DNA from: Algoriphagus boritolerans DSM 17298 = JCM 18970
Lineage (GTDB): Bacteria > Bacteroidota > Bacteroidia > Cytophagales > Cyclobacteriaceae
Direction: 5' to 3'
Assembly (NCBI RefSeq): GCF_900108085.1
Contig: NZ_FNVR01000003.1
Coordinates: 62,001 to 126,000 of the forward strand
DNA: 64,000 nucleotides
In this document: positions 1 to 8,572 of the stretch, piece by piece
How positions within the stretch are numbered: the first letter of the stretch is position 1
How the letters are laid out: every line of letters starts with the position of its first letter
The notes under the pieces: model-generated
Told to the model about the DNA's origin: nothing
What the model saw: the letters and a program-made list of their open reading frames with translations, nothing else
Database searches by the model: none
Position numbers and translations under genes: made by a program

Positions 1-367
1 GAATATTCACAAAGATAAAGACACCCATATTGATGAGTCCAAAAACCCGCTCAAGGAGGTAAAATTCAAAAGGCAAATCACTAAATCGAAGAATTCGTAA
101 AGACAGCTGACAGAGGAATAACAAAAGCGTCAAGACAATAATAAACTTATTATCAGAGGACCAAATTCCGGTAAAAAACAGAAAAAGAAAGACTGAATTG
201 ACAAAAAACATATTAATGTGACCGTATTCAATCAAAACAGGCAAAACAAATACAGTAAAAATCAACGCAACCAACAAGGTCACGAAACTGACATCATTTA
301 ACCAATATTCATTGATGTGCTTGAAAACGCTCCGCACATTAGATTTTTTGGCGTCTTCTTTTTCCAT
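1..367 (-). CDS. Membrane protein, N-terminal part (cut by window edge)
   Basis: The reading frame starts with ATG at 367 and runs off the left edge, giving about 122 residues. A short charged N-terminus (MEKEDAKKSN) is followed by four hydrophobic segments, so this is an integral inner-membrane protein. The start overlaps the phzF-like stop in a TGATG arrangement, which suggests translational coupling as the third gene of a minus-strand operon. The layout of short helices would fit an ion-channel or small transporter family, but no diagnostic motif such as a selectivity filter lies in the visible part, so the function is unassigned. Confidence 0.6.
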   Translation of the reverse strand, partial: MEKEDAKKSNVRSVFKHINEYWLNDVSFVTLLVALIFTVFVLPVLIEYGHINMFFVNSVFLFLFFTGIWSSDNKFIIVLTLLLFLCQLSLRILRFSDLPFEFYLLERVFGLINMGVFIFVNI

Positions 368-1167
368 CAATCTTTTAACTGAATAAAACCCTCTAAAACT
401 CCTACAGCTTTTCCTTTGATCAACACCCGATCATCCTGCTTTTCCAGATAGAGCTCCCCTCCTCTTTTACTCGCCTGAAATGCCCTCAATTGAGTTTTTC
501 CAGTCTTTTGATTCCAATAATCCATCAAAGCGCAGTGTGCAAATCCGGTAACAGGGTCTTCAGGAACACCCACGTTTGGTCCAAAAAAGCGACTTACAAT
601 ATCATATTCGCCTGATCCTTCGGCGGTGACAATAAATCCCTCCTCGCTGTATTTTGCAATTTCCCCAAAATCAGGAGTCAGATTCCTTACCGCTTGGTCG
701 TTTTCCAATTCGAAAATCCAATTCTTCTTCAATTGAGCAGCCTGAACTATTGGGAAGCCAAACAGCTCCTGACTGAAATGGGGATGAAAATCAATATAGG
801 TAGGGATCAACGGAAAGTCCATAATCAGCCAATCCCCCTCTCTTTTCACCCTCAATTCACCACTTTTGGTGTCAAAATGCATCATCGATCCGGGTGTGGC
901 CCAGCCTGATTGCAACATCCAAAAAGCCGAAGCCAAGGTCGCATGACCACAGAGATCAATCTCCAGTATAGGTGTAAACCACCTTAGTGAGAAAAAACCA
1001 GATGGTGCGGATTTTTGGACAAAGGCCGTTTCACTCAGGTTCATTTCCATGGCGATGGATTGCATTTGGTCTGAGGAAAGCGCTTGTTCCAGAAGGCAAA
1101 CACCCGCCGGATTACCGGCGAATGCGCGATTGGTAAATGCATCGATAACTGCGATTGGAATATTCAT
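367..1167 (-). CDS. PhzF family isomerase/epimerase
   Basis: This 266-residue protein has the PhzF (diaminopimelate-epimerase-like) signature: an N-terminal strand with AFxGNPAGV, the NLSETAFV motif whose Glu46 matches the catalytic glutamate of PhzF, the RWFTP...DLCGHAT segment and the C-terminal EDPVTGFAHCAL motif. Length is typical of the family (260-300). Outside phenazine producers these proteins are cytosolic isomerases of unknown substrate, and there are no phenazine genes here. It lies 3 bp downstream of the DinB gene and overlaps the next gene by 1 bp, so the three are probably co-transcribed. Confidence 0.88.
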   Translation of the reverse strand: MNIPIAVIDAFTNRAFAGNPAGVCLLEQALSSDQMQSIAMEMNLSETAFVQKSAPSGFFSLRWFTPILEIDLCGHATLASAFWMLQSGWATPGSMMHFDTKSGELRVKREGDWLIMDFPLIPTYIDFHPHFSQELFGFPIVQAAQLKKNWIFELENDQAVRNLTPDFGEIAKYSEEGFIVTAEGSGEYDIVSRFFGPNVGVPEDPVTGFAHCALMDYWNQKTGKTQLRAFQASKRGGELYLEKQDDRVLIKGKAVGVLEGFIQLKD

Positions 1168-1170
1168 GGA

Positions 1171-1686
1171 TCAATAGCGTTCTTTGAGAATTTCAAAATG
1201 ATGGATAAAATGTCCGGAAATAATCCAAAATAAAGCTCTGGGAGTGATTGGATTACCGTTGGCATTCCCGACCTGATCCAGTACACTTTCATCCAAGGTA
1301 TTGATCAAAGTCAAAAGCGCGTTTCGTTGTGCTTCAAAATCCCGCAATAACAGTTCCGTTGAAACTGAGTTGAACTTTCCTGAAATCACATAGGGGTCCT
1401 GATCAAATCCCGGAAGTGAATTTTTCTCACCTCTGGAAAAACACAAGGCTCTGAAAGTCATAATTCGCTCTGTATCCAGCAAATGCCCTAAAACTTCTTT
1501 TGGCGACCATTTTCCTTCCTCGTAAGGCAAACTCTCCCAAACGGCATCTTTTGAAATAAAAAACTCCTTTAAGGCATTGACTTGCCTTAAGATTTGACCA
1601 GAATAATTTTCGTCAGGAATTTTAGAGATATAGGTCTCATAAAAAACGGGGTAATCACCTTTTTTGGGCAAGGAGAATGTGTTCAT
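1171..1686 (-). CDS. DinB family protein (putative metal-dependent hydrolase/transferase)
   Basis: The 171-residue product has the four-helix DinB/YfiT pattern: an N-terminal helix, the KWSPKEVLGHLLDTERI motif (about residues 60-75) and a C-terminal GHFIHHFEILKERY motif; these supply the histidines that bind a divalent metal in this family. Relatives include thiol transferases (BstA, YfiT), but most members lack a known substrate. I chose the ATG at 1686 over the upstream one at 1773, because the longer frame would run through the divergent promoter region and over the start of the plus-strand peptidase gene. It is the first gene of the minus-strand operon. Confidence 0.8.
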   Translation of the reverse strand: MNTFSLPKKGDYPVFYETYISKIPDENYSGQILRQVNALKEFFISKDAVWESLPYEEGKWSPKEVLGHLLDTERIMTFRALCFSRGEKNSLPGFDQDPYVISGKFNSVSTELLLRDFEAQRNALLTLINTLDESVLDQVGNANGNPITPRALFWIISGHFIHHFEILKERY

Positions 1687-1753
1687 GTAAAATTTGGTTG
1701 GGTTAAATTCTTTAGGGATAAATTTAGCGTTTAGCATAAAAACCAAACTTACC

Positions 1754-3100
1754 ATGTATAAAATTTTATTCACCCTTTTTATCGGACTAATTACCTCTGG
1801 ACTATCCGCTCAAAACGCGGTAATCAGAAATCCCGAAATTGAACAACTCGTCAAGGAGGTATCGGCAGATTCACTTAAGAAATACATTTACGATTTGACA
1901 AGGTTTAGTACCCGGCATACACTTAGCCGGGACGAAAAGAACGGAATGCCGGCAGCTCAGCGCTATGTTTTATCCAAGTTCAATTCGTTCGCCAAAGCAT
2001 CAAATGGTCGAATGTCCGCTGAAATCGAGCAATTCACCATACCATCTGATGGAAGACGAATCACAGCCGATGCACCGGGAGCCAATGTCATAGCCACACT
2101 AAAAGGTACAAATCCCGCGGATGATCGGATATTTATCATCTCTGGACATCTGGATTCCAGAAACAAGGACGTCATGGACGCCGAAGGCGGTGCACCTGGC
2201 GCAAATGACGATGGCAGCGGAGTGGCAGCCGTAATAGAGTTGGCCAGAGTAATGGCAAAAATGGAATTCTCCGCCACTATTCTATTCGTTGCATTTACCG
2301 GCGAAGAGCAAGGTCTTAAAGGAGCGACATACCTCGCTGAAAAGGCAGTAGCCGAAGGGTGGAACATCGCAGGGGTACTCAATAACGATATCATCGGCAA
2401 CAGCAATTCATCGGATACCCATATCAATGACAACACAAAAATGCGGGTATTCTCCGAAACTATCCCTTTGGCAGAAGATGAGCGTCAGGCATCCATCCGT
2501 CGGTATACAAATGCGGATAATGACAGCAAATCCAGACAACTTGCTCGCTACATCAAGGAAGTTGGGGAGCGGTATGTCGATCAGATGGAAGTGAAACTGA
2601 TCTATAGAAGTGATCGCTTTCTGAGAGGTGGAGACCAGACCCCCTTTCTCAGAAATGGATTCACCGCGGTCAGAATGTCGGAAATGAATGAAAACTTCTA
2701 CCACCAACATGAAAATGTCCGGATCGAAAATGGAATTCAGTATGGAGACCTTCCGGAGTTTATGGATTTTGAATACCTAAGGAAAGTGTCTGCTGTAAAT
2801 CTCGCAGCAGCAGCTTCACTTGCCAATTCTGCGGATATGCCGCAGGAAGTTCAGATTGATGTCAGGGGATTAAGCAATAAATCAATTTTACTTTGGAAGG
2901 CACCCGCTATCGGAACTCCAAAAGGATACTATGTATTGATGCGTGAGACATCCTCTCCTGTTTGGGAGAAAAAGTTTTTCACCACTGAGACGACCCTTAC
3001 CCTCCCTTACTCCAAAGATAATTACTTCTTTGCCGTGCAGTCTGTTACCGAGAGCGGAGCCGAAAGCCTTGCTGTATTTCCATCTCCACTGACCCGATAA
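1754..3100 (+). CDS. Secreted M28 family zinc aminopeptidase
   Basis: A 448-residue protein with an N-terminal signal peptide (start MYKILFTLFIGL, cleavage probably after SAQ). The M28 co-catalytic zinc ligands are visible in order: His in ISGHLDSR, the bridging Asp in GANDDGSG, the catalytic/metal Glu pair in FTGEEQG, Asp in NNDIIGN and a late His in the QHENV segment. It should hydrolyse peptides in the periplasm or outside the cell. The ATG at 1754 is preferred over 1694 because only it puts a signal peptide at the N-terminus. The last about 90 residues look like a small beta domain after the peptidase fold. A 67-bp gap separates it from the divergent DinB gene. Confidence 0.88.
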   Translation: MYKILFTLFIGLITSGLSAQNAVIRNPEIEQLVKEVSADSLKKYIYDLTRFSTRHTLSRDEKNGMPAAQRYVLSKFNSFAKASNGRMSAEIEQFTIPSDGRRITADAPGANVIATLKGTNPADDRIFIISGHLDSRNKDVMDAEGGAPGANDDGSGVAAVIELARVMAKMEFSATILFVAFTGEEQGLKGATYLAEKAVAEGWNIAGVLNNDIIGNSNSSDTHINDNTKMRVFSETIPLAEDERQASIRRYTNADNDSKSRQLARYIKEVGERYVDQMEVKLIYRSDRFLRGGDQTPFLRNGFTAVRMSEMNENFYHQHENVRIENGIQYGDLPEFMDFEYLRKVSAVNLAAAASLANSADMPQEVQIDVRGLSNKSILLWKAPAIGTPKGYYVLMRETSSPVWEKKFFTTETTLTLPYSKDNYFFAVQSVTESGAESLAVFPSPLTR

Positions 3101-3199
3101 GGAATTAATTAAACCAATTCTAAATTCGGCCTGTAATTGGGTATCGTGGAACTTATAATCTTTCAATTAGTTAAGTTTATGTAATTAATACTAGAAACT

Positions 3200-3745
3200 A
3201 TGAAACAGAAAGAAATTGTAACGCTACAGCGGTCACTGCTACCTGACACAGAAGCTTTGCTAAATAAACAAGTCGAAATGGAAGGTAAATCCTCTGCTTA
3301 TTACCTGTCCATGGCTTCCTGGTGTCACATGATGGGTTATGCCAATGCTGCAAAATACCTCTACACCCATGCGGATGAGGAAAGAATGCACATGATGAAA
3401 ATCTTTCAATACATCAACGAGGCAGGTGGACATGCGATTCAGCCTGAGATCACCGGGATCCGGCATCACTTCAATTCACTAAGAGAGGTTTTTGAATTGA
3501 TTTTGGAGCATGAGATTAAGGTAACCAAATCAATCAACAGCATCGTAGATCACGCTTTCGCTGCAAAGGATTTTGCGACCTTCAGCTTTATGCAATGGTA
3601 CGTGACGGAGCAAAGAGAAGAGGAAACCATGTCCAGAAGAGCGCTTGAACTCTTCGAAATAATCGGAGAAGGTGGAATTGGACTTTGGACCATTGATCAG
3701 GAGCTTGGTAAACTCCATGCTGCTGCCGCGGAATCGGGCGCATAA
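3200..3745 (+). CDS. Ferritin (FtnA-like iron storage protein)
   Basis: The 181-residue protein has the ferritin four-helix bundle with ferroxidase ligands in the expected places: Glu in NKQVEMEGKSS and YLYTHADEERMH (ExxH pair), and later the WYVTEQREEE segment. Length and motif spacing match bacterial non-haem ferritin, which oxidises Fe(II) and stores it as a mineral inside a 24-mer. It is a single-gene unit: a stand-alone ATG start at 3200 and a strong hairpin terminator 20 bp after the stop. Confidence 0.93.
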   Translation: MKQKEIVTLQRSLLPDTEALLNKQVEMEGKSSAYYLSMASWCHMMGYANAAKYLYTHADEERMHMMKIFQYINEAGGHAIQPEITGIRHHFNSLREVFELILEHEIKVTKSINSIVDHAFAAKDFATFSFMQWYVTEQREEETMSRRALELFEIIGEGGIGLWTIDQELGKLHAAAAESGA

Positions 3746-3766
3746 ATTCCACATTCCTAACCCTTG

Positions 3767-3794
3767 AAAAAGCGACTTTTGTCGCTTTTTTTAT
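3767..3794 (+). terminator. Rho-independent terminator of ferritin gene
   Basis: Stem AAAAGCGAC / GTCGCTTTT with a TTTT loop followed by a run of T, starting 21 bp after the ferritin stop. Confidence 0.9.
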
Positions 3795-3984
3795 TCCCCA
3801 GCATTCCTATTCAGTATTTTAATAAGCAGTTACAGCTGAAAGGCTACATTTTAATTTGTCAAAAACATAAAATTAAATCAGGCTACCTATCTGCTTTTGG
3901 TAAAAAATGAGACTTTTTAAAAGAAAACGGTATCCATTGATAAAATGAACTAAAAACAGGGATTAGGATAAGTAGACTCTATTC

Positions 3985-4032
3985 TTCATGGTGCTTTTGA
4001 TGAAATAAATTCATTAAAAAAATCACCATGAA
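3985..4032 (+). promoter_or_regulatory. Nested stem-loop enclosing the start codon of the lipid hydroxylase
   Basis: TTCATGGTG at 3985-3993 is perfectly complementary to CACCATGAA at 4024-4032, and the ATG start (4028-4030) lies inside the right arm. A second perfect 5-bp stem (ATGAA/TTCAT, 4000-4014) is nested between the arms. If transcribed, the leader could hide the start codon. This is seen in the sequence; a regulatory role is only inferred. Confidence 0.4.
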
Positions 4033-4663
4033 ATCAACTGAAAAAAAGTACTCGCCCTCTCTTCTGTTTTCGTTTTTGAAAACAGGCCTGATCCTAACCG
4101 GAGTTTTTGCTTTAGCCATCCTCTTTAGAGGCACTCCAGGATATTTCATTTTCCTTTTCATAGGAGGCTGGATTTCCTGGACCTTTGTAGAGTACGCCGT
4201 ACATCGCTTCATTCTACATGAATTGATCGTTCCTGGCAAAAAGGAATCTTTATTCCACCATCAGGAGCACCATATTAATCCACAGGATATTAAGGTGGGT
4301 TTCCTCCATCGAATCATCACCCTAGTTCTGGCAATCGGTATTTTCTGGTTGGCACTGAAGCTGAATAACACATTTACCATTTTTGCGGGCTTCTTCACGG
4401 GATTTCTTTTTTACAGTTTTCTTCATTATCTACTGCATCAGCCTTATTGCAAATTCATTTTACCAAAAATCCAAAGGGCTCACATCCATCACCACACGCG
4501 CTATCCCAACAAGGGGTTCAGTTTCAGCACTATCCTTTGGGACTGGCTATTTGACACTTTACCTCCGAAACACGCAGAGATTACTGAAAAAATGAAAGAA
4601 AACTATTTTAACTCCTTTAAAACACAAGTTCAAAAAAATGTAAAACTTAAATCCAATTTATAA
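4028..4663 (+). CDS. Fatty acid 2-hydroxylase-like membrane di-iron enzyme (sterol desaturase superfamily)
   Basis: A 211-residue membrane protein with four hydrophobic segments and the full set of histidine clusters of the fatty acid hydroxylase superfamily: EYAVHRFILHE, FHHQEHH, LHYLLHQP and HIHHHTRYP, followed by STILWDWLFDTLP. The order and the late WDWLFDT element resemble FA2H/Scs7, which hydroxylates the alpha carbon of sphingolipid acyl chains. Related bacteria make sulfonolipids with 2-hydroxy acyl chains, so that role is plausible, but carotenoid or other lipid hydroxylation cannot be excluded. It stands alone after a 280-bp gap and carries a possible start-masking hairpin. Confidence 0.8.
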   Translation: MKSTEKKYSPSLLFSFLKTGLILTGVFALAILFRGTPGYFIFLFIGGWISWTFVEYAVHRFILHELIVPGKKESLFHHQEHHINPQDIKVGFLHRIITLVLAIGIFWLALKLNNTFTIFAGFFTGFLFYSFLHYLLHQPYCKFILPKIQRAHIHHHTRYPNKGFSFSTILWDWLFDTLPPKHAEITEKMKENYFNSFKTQVQKNVKLKSNL

Positions 4664-4705
4664 TAAAAAAATCGCTTAAGCCTCCTTTTTTCAGGGCAAC
4701 CAACC

Positions 4706-4942
4706 ATGCTTTTCACGCTACCTTTTACAAAAGAAAAACTGGAAGCCACAGTAGCACCAAAATACATCATTCCATTTTGTGAAGGTTGCGAAGGAAATTT
4801 CGCTACTAATTTTGGACTAGGATGCAGTTCCGATTTCAGAGCATGGGCATTGAGAGCGGAGTATGGGAGAATTTTTGAAGGTGACGGAATGGGTCAATTT
4901 AGCCTAGGCTTTTCCTTTAATGTCAATTCAAAAGAAAAGTAA
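4706..4942 (+). pseudogene. Possible remnant: C-terminal end of an outer-membrane beta-barrel protein
   Basis: A 78-residue reading frame without signal peptide. Its end (GQFSLGFSFNV, just before the stop) has the alternating aromatic pattern of a last outer-membrane beta strand, and WALRAEYGRIF looks like the strand before it. An intact barrel protein would be at least twice as long, so this is probably the 3' end of a gene that has lost its front, though a terminator still follows it. A true small protein cannot be ruled out. Confidence 0.4.
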
Positions 4943-4962
4943 TACAGTGAACTAAATACTTG

Positions 4963-4990
4963 AAAGGGAGGCTGGTACCTCCCCTTTTTT
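4963..4990 (+). terminator. Rho-independent terminator
   Basis: Stem GGGAGG / CCTCCC followed by CTTTTTT, 20 bp after the barrel fragment. Confidence 0.8.
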
Positions 4991-5075
4991 ATACCCATAC
5001 TTATATTTTTTCTTCAATTCCTAATATTTTTTGATTAAATGATATTCAATTAAATTTTTTTCAAATACATATTAA

Positions 5076-5118
5076 TATTTTGATTTATTAGTTATTTCAA
5101 AACAAATAAATCAAAATA
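5076..5118. promoter_or_regulatory. 14-bp perfect inverted repeat upstream of HTH regulator gene
   Basis: TATTTTGATTTATT (5076-5089) is repeated inverted at 5105-5118 with a 15-nt spacer, about 110 bp before the regulator start. It lies after a terminator, so it may be an operator (perhaps autoregulatory) rather than a transcript end; it has no following T-run on either strand. Confidence 0.4.
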
Positions 5119-5225
5119 AATCTGTATACAATAGAAAATTTTACCTACTTGTTGAATTGTATATTAACTTTCCCTACATTGAAATACACTTTTGTGAGCA
5201 TAAACCTATTATTAAAAATTGTAGT

Positions 5226-6251
5226 ATGACAATAACATCAACCAATCAGGCTCAATTTTTCGCCAGCCTTAAGTCCGCAATTCCTTCCTATGCCTCATTA
5301 GTTGACGAGGTAGCCGAAACACTAAATGTCAGTATGGACAGCGCCTATCGAAGGATAAGAGGCGAAAAACTTTTAGACTTCGAGGAGCTGAGAATTCTCT
5401 GTCAGCGATTTAATGTATCCCTCGATAAATTTTTCAGTCTAAATTCAAACTCTATCATGTTCCAAGGGAAAACCAACACCTACCAGGATGATAGTTTTAT
5501 GATGTGGATGGAAGATGTCCTAGCCCAGCTCAATCTGGTCAATAGTTTTAGCCACAAGCACGTTTACTTTTTGGTCAAGGACATGCCTCCCTTCCACCAT
5601 TATTATCACCCGGCATTAGCGGGTTTTAAGTTTTTCTTTTGGATGAAGTCGATTCTTTTATTCGAAAGTCTGAAATCGGTTAAGTTTTCAATCGCTGATA
5701 ATCATTTTGAAAAATATCGGGAAATCACCCAAAAAACCATCAAAATCTACAACCGTGTTCCTACATCAGAAATCTGGAACGAAGAGGGTCTCAACACCAC
5801 GCTGAGACAAATCGAGGTCTATCATGAAATGGGCCTGATCAAAAACCCGGAAGATACCATCACGCTGTACAATTGTGTCCTGGAAGTGATCGACCATTTG
5901 GAAAAAATGGCGGAAACGGGCAAAAAATCAATTTTGGGACATCCCCCTACAGAAGAGAGTGCTGAATACAAAATGTATTTGAATGAAATTGTCCTGGGTG
6001 ACAACACCTTCATGGCTGAATTGGGAGAAACGAAGATTACCTACCTCAACCATAGTGTCATGTATTTCATTGGATCGACTGACCAGAAGTTCAATGAATC
6101 GATGTTTAAAAACCTGGAAAACTTAATGAAAAGATCCACACTAATCAGCGGAACGGGTGAAAAAAAACGAAAGCAGTTTTTCAATAAATTGAGAAAAAAA
6201 GTAGAAATAAAGCTATCAAGAGTAGATCTAAGAATTGATACTAATGATTAA
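5226..6251 (+). CDS. Helix-turn-helix regulator (BetR-like) with large C-terminal domain
   Basis: A 341-residue protein. Residues about 15-70 form a helix-turn-helix resembling the Cro/BetR type (LVDEVAETLNVSMDSAYRRI, then FEELRILCQRFNVSLDKFF). The remaining 270 residues have no motif I recognise and are mostly helical by composition, ending in a basic tail. Such proteins are common single-copy regulators in Cytophagales. I chose ATG 5226 because the upstream candidate at 5157 would add a 23-residue leader without HTH homology inside the AT-rich control region. The next gene (formylglycine-type enzyme) begins 38 bp later and could be a target. Target and ligand are unknown. Confidence 0.7.
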   Translation: MTITSTNQAQFFASLKSAIPSYASLVDEVAETLNVSMDSAYRRIRGEKLLDFEELRILCQRFNVSLDKFFSLNSNSIMFQGKTNTYQDDSFMMWMEDVLAQLNLVNSFSHKHVYFLVKDMPPFHHYYHPALAGFKFFFWMKSILLFESLKSVKFSIADNHFEKYREITQKTIKIYNRVPTSEIWNEEGLNTTLRQIEVYHEMGLIKNPEDTITLYNCVLEVIDHLEKMAETGKKSILGHPPTEESAEYKMYLNEIVLGDNTFMAELGETKITYLNHSVMYFIGSTDQKFNESMFKNLENLMKRSTLISGTGEKKRKQFFNKLRKKVEIKLSRVDLRIDTND

Positions 6252-6289
6252 TCTTGGATAAAAAACACTTTTTGAATTAACTTAGGCTT

Positions 6290-7387
6290 ATGAATCCATC
6301 CACGTTTAAGTTCATTTTCATCTTTGGGTTTCTCTCAGTGTCCTGCAATTCTCCCCAAGAATCAAAAGAGGAAAATCCGGCTGCTAGTTCTCAAATAATC
6401 TTTTCGAATCCTGAACCTCCCAAGAAGGAACCGGCAATGGTTTGGATCCCGGGGGGTAAATTTACCATGGGTACAAATGAAGCGGATGCCTATCCCGCAG
6501 AAAAACCTGCGGTCCAGGTTGAAGTCGATGGCTATTGGATCGATACCCATGAAGTGACTAATGAAGAATATTCAAAATTCGTTGAGGCGACAGGATACCT
6601 TACGCTTGCAGAACGAAAACCGGAATGGGAAGAACTTAAAAAGCAATTACCTCCAGGCACTCCTAAACCTGACGATTTGATTTTGACTCCAGGATCAATG
6701 GTCTTCGATCCCCCTTCCTACGCTGTACCAACCACTGATATTTCACTCTGGTGGAAGTGGGTAGATGGAGCAAGTTGGAAGCATCCCGAAGGCCCGGGAA
6801 GTACGATTGAGGGAAGGGAAAATCATCCCGTTGTACACATTGCCTTTGAAGATGCCGAAGCTTATGCCAAGTGGATTGGGAAACGACTTCCTACCGAGTT
6901 TGAATGGGAATTTGCTGCCCGCGGCGGAATGAACGGAAAACGATTTGCCTGGGGAGATGAACTTACGCCAAACGGTCAATACCTTGCCAACACATTTCAG
7001 GGAATTTTCCCCCACCAAAATGAAGGAAAAGACAGCTTCATAGGGACTTCACCGGTTGGTTCTTTCCCTCCCAATTCGTTTGGACTGTTTGATATGATCG
7101 GAAATGTTTGGGAGTTGACTGCTGACTGGTACGATGCACTGAAGTACGCCCGGCTGGCAGGACAAGCCCCAAAATTGGATGTGGGAATGAATCCTTGCTA
7201 TAATCCGGACAATCCATTTGCCATGGAACGCGTCATGAAAGGAGGTTCTTACCTTTGCGCTGCAAATTATTGTGTCAATTATCGACCCTCTGCCAGACAG
7301 GGAACAGCTTATGATTCAGGTACTTCCAATGTTGGTTTTCGATTAGTCAAAGATCCTGATGTCAAAACGCTAAGTTTAAACCAATAA
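6290..7387 (+). CDS. Formylglycine-generating-enzyme-type lipoprotein (SUMF1 family)
   Basis: A 365-residue protein beginning with a lipoprotein signal (lipobox SVSC, Cys19), so it is exported and lipid-anchored. The FGE-sulfatase fold is clear: MVWIPGGKFTMGTNE near residue 50, HPVVHIAFEDAEAYAKWIGK, RLPTEFEWEFAARGG, GNVWELTADWY and the C-terminal GTSNVGFRLV. Unlike many C-type-lectin-like relatives it keeps both copper/thiol cysteines of true FGE, Cys323 and Cys328, in GGSYLCAANYC with the same CxxxxC spacing as human SUMF1. It may therefore oxidise a sulfatase cysteine to formylglycine, but no sulfatase is encoded in this window. Confidence 0.85.
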   Translation: MNPSTFKFIFIFGFLSVSCNSPQESKEENPAASSQIIFSNPEPPKKEPAMVWIPGGKFTMGTNEADAYPAEKPAVQVEVDGYWIDTHEVTNEEYSKFVEATGYLTLAERKPEWEELKKQLPPGTPKPDDLILTPGSMVFDPPSYAVPTTDISLWWKWVDGASWKHPEGPGSTIEGRENHPVVHIAFEDAEAYAKWIGKRLPTEFEWEFAARGGMNGKRFAWGDELTPNGQYLANTFQGIFPHQNEGKDSFIGTSPVGSFPPNSFGLFDMIGNVWELTADWYDALKYARLAGQAPKLDVGMNPCYNPDNPFAMERVMKGGSYLCAANYCVNYRPSARQGTAYDSGTSNVGFRLVKDPDVKTLSLNQ

Positions 7388-7442
7388 GGTTTTTTTGGTT
7401 TCACTTTGGTTATACTACTTCATCCGTTTTTTGGTTTTTGTT

Positions 7443-8540
7443 ATGAAAAAAATCCGTTTACACCTTCTGACTCTCTTTTTTTTAAGCGCCAACCTAAGTC
7501 TTGCGCAGCTTAAACCCGGTTTTTCCCCCTCAGAATACAAAGATTTTCTCGGGATCACAGCGGGGAGTGTACAGGATTCCACCTATATCAGAGGAATACC
7601 TCAGAATCCCAAGCTCCAGCGGGTTTATGAATCTCCACTGGTAGGCTTGGAAAATAAATGGTACCTCTGGATCGATCAAACTCAAAAAATAGCCTGGATT
7701 ACCATCCGTGGCACGGCAAACAATCCAACCTCCTGGCTGGCAAATTTTTATTCTGCCATGATTCCTGCACAGGGAAAAATGAAAATCACAGAAAATAACA
7801 CCTTCGAATACGAGTTTAGCGATAACCCTAAAGCCGCTGTGCACGTCGGCTGGACGCTTTCCACTGGCGCACTTGCCGAGACTTTGGTTCCAAAAATGGA
7901 TTCACTGTATAAATCAGGCTATCGGGATTTTATCGTGTCGGGTCACAGTCAAGGAGGGGCTATCTCCTATTTGATGACTGCCCATCTCTATCATTTAAAA
8001 GAGACCGGAAAATGGGAAGAGCCTATTCGGATAAAAACCTATGCCAGCGCAGCCCCAAAACCCGGAAATCTTTATTTCGCCTATCATTATGAATTCATCA
8101 CCAGGGGTGGCTGGGCATTCAATGTGGTCAATGGAGCTGATTGGGTTCCCGAGACTCCATTTTCTGTGCAGACAGTCAATGATTTCAATGTAACCAATCC
8201 TTTTTCTGATGCGCGGAGTTTTATCAAGAAACAGAAATTCCCGAAAAATCTAGTCTTCAAAAAAGTCTACAATAACATTGACAATCCCACCCAACGGGCC
8301 AAAAACAAGTTTCAAAAGTACTTGGGAAATTATGCTGGCAAGGAAGTGATCAAAACGCTTCCTTTTTACCAATCACCCACATTTTTTGACAGTAACCATT
8401 TCACGCGGGCAGGAAATTTCATCATTTTATACCCTGATGACGCATACTATAGTCTCTATCCGAATGAAAAAGACAAAGTATTCAAACACCATGCGCTTCA
8501 GCCCTATCTCTACCTGTTAGAAAAAAACTATCCTGAATAG
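7443..8540 (+). CDS. Secreted lipase (class 3-like alpha/beta hydrolase)
   Basis: A 365-residue protein with a classic signal peptide (MKKIRLHLLTLFFLSANLSLAQ). The nucleophile elbow GHSQGG places the catalytic serine at residue 169, and the surrounding pattern (WITIRGT before it, YASAAPKPGN after it) is that of fungal-type class 3 lipases. It should act in the periplasm or outside on lipid esters. The ATG at 7443 is chosen over one at 7395 because it starts the signal peptide. The gene follows the FGE-type gene by 55 bp and may be cotranscribed. Substrate is unknown. Confidence 0.83.
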   Translation: MKKIRLHLLTLFFLSANLSLAQLKPGFSPSEYKDFLGITAGSVQDSTYIRGIPQNPKLQRVYESPLVGLENKWYLWIDQTQKIAWITIRGTANNPTSWLANFYSAMIPAQGKMKITENNTFEYEFSDNPKAAVHVGWTLSTGALAETLVPKMDSLYKSGYRDFIVSGHSQGGAISYLMTAHLYHLKETGKWEEPIRIKTYASAAPKPGNLYFAYHYEFITRGGWAFNVVNGADWVPETPFSVQTVNDFNVTNPFSDARSFIKKQKFPKNLVFKKVYNNIDNPTQRAKNKFQKYLGNYAGKEVIKTLPFYQSPTFFDSNHFTRAGNFIILYPDDAYYSLYPNEKDKVFKHHALQPYLYLLEKNYPE

Positions 8541-8572
8541 TTCTTTCCAAAACTCTTCGCCAGGCCCAATAA

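Noticed and set aside
1694-1753. Upstream start of the M28 peptidase
   Set aside because: The added 20 residues precede a normal signal peptide start at 1754 and overlap the divergent DinB promoter region.
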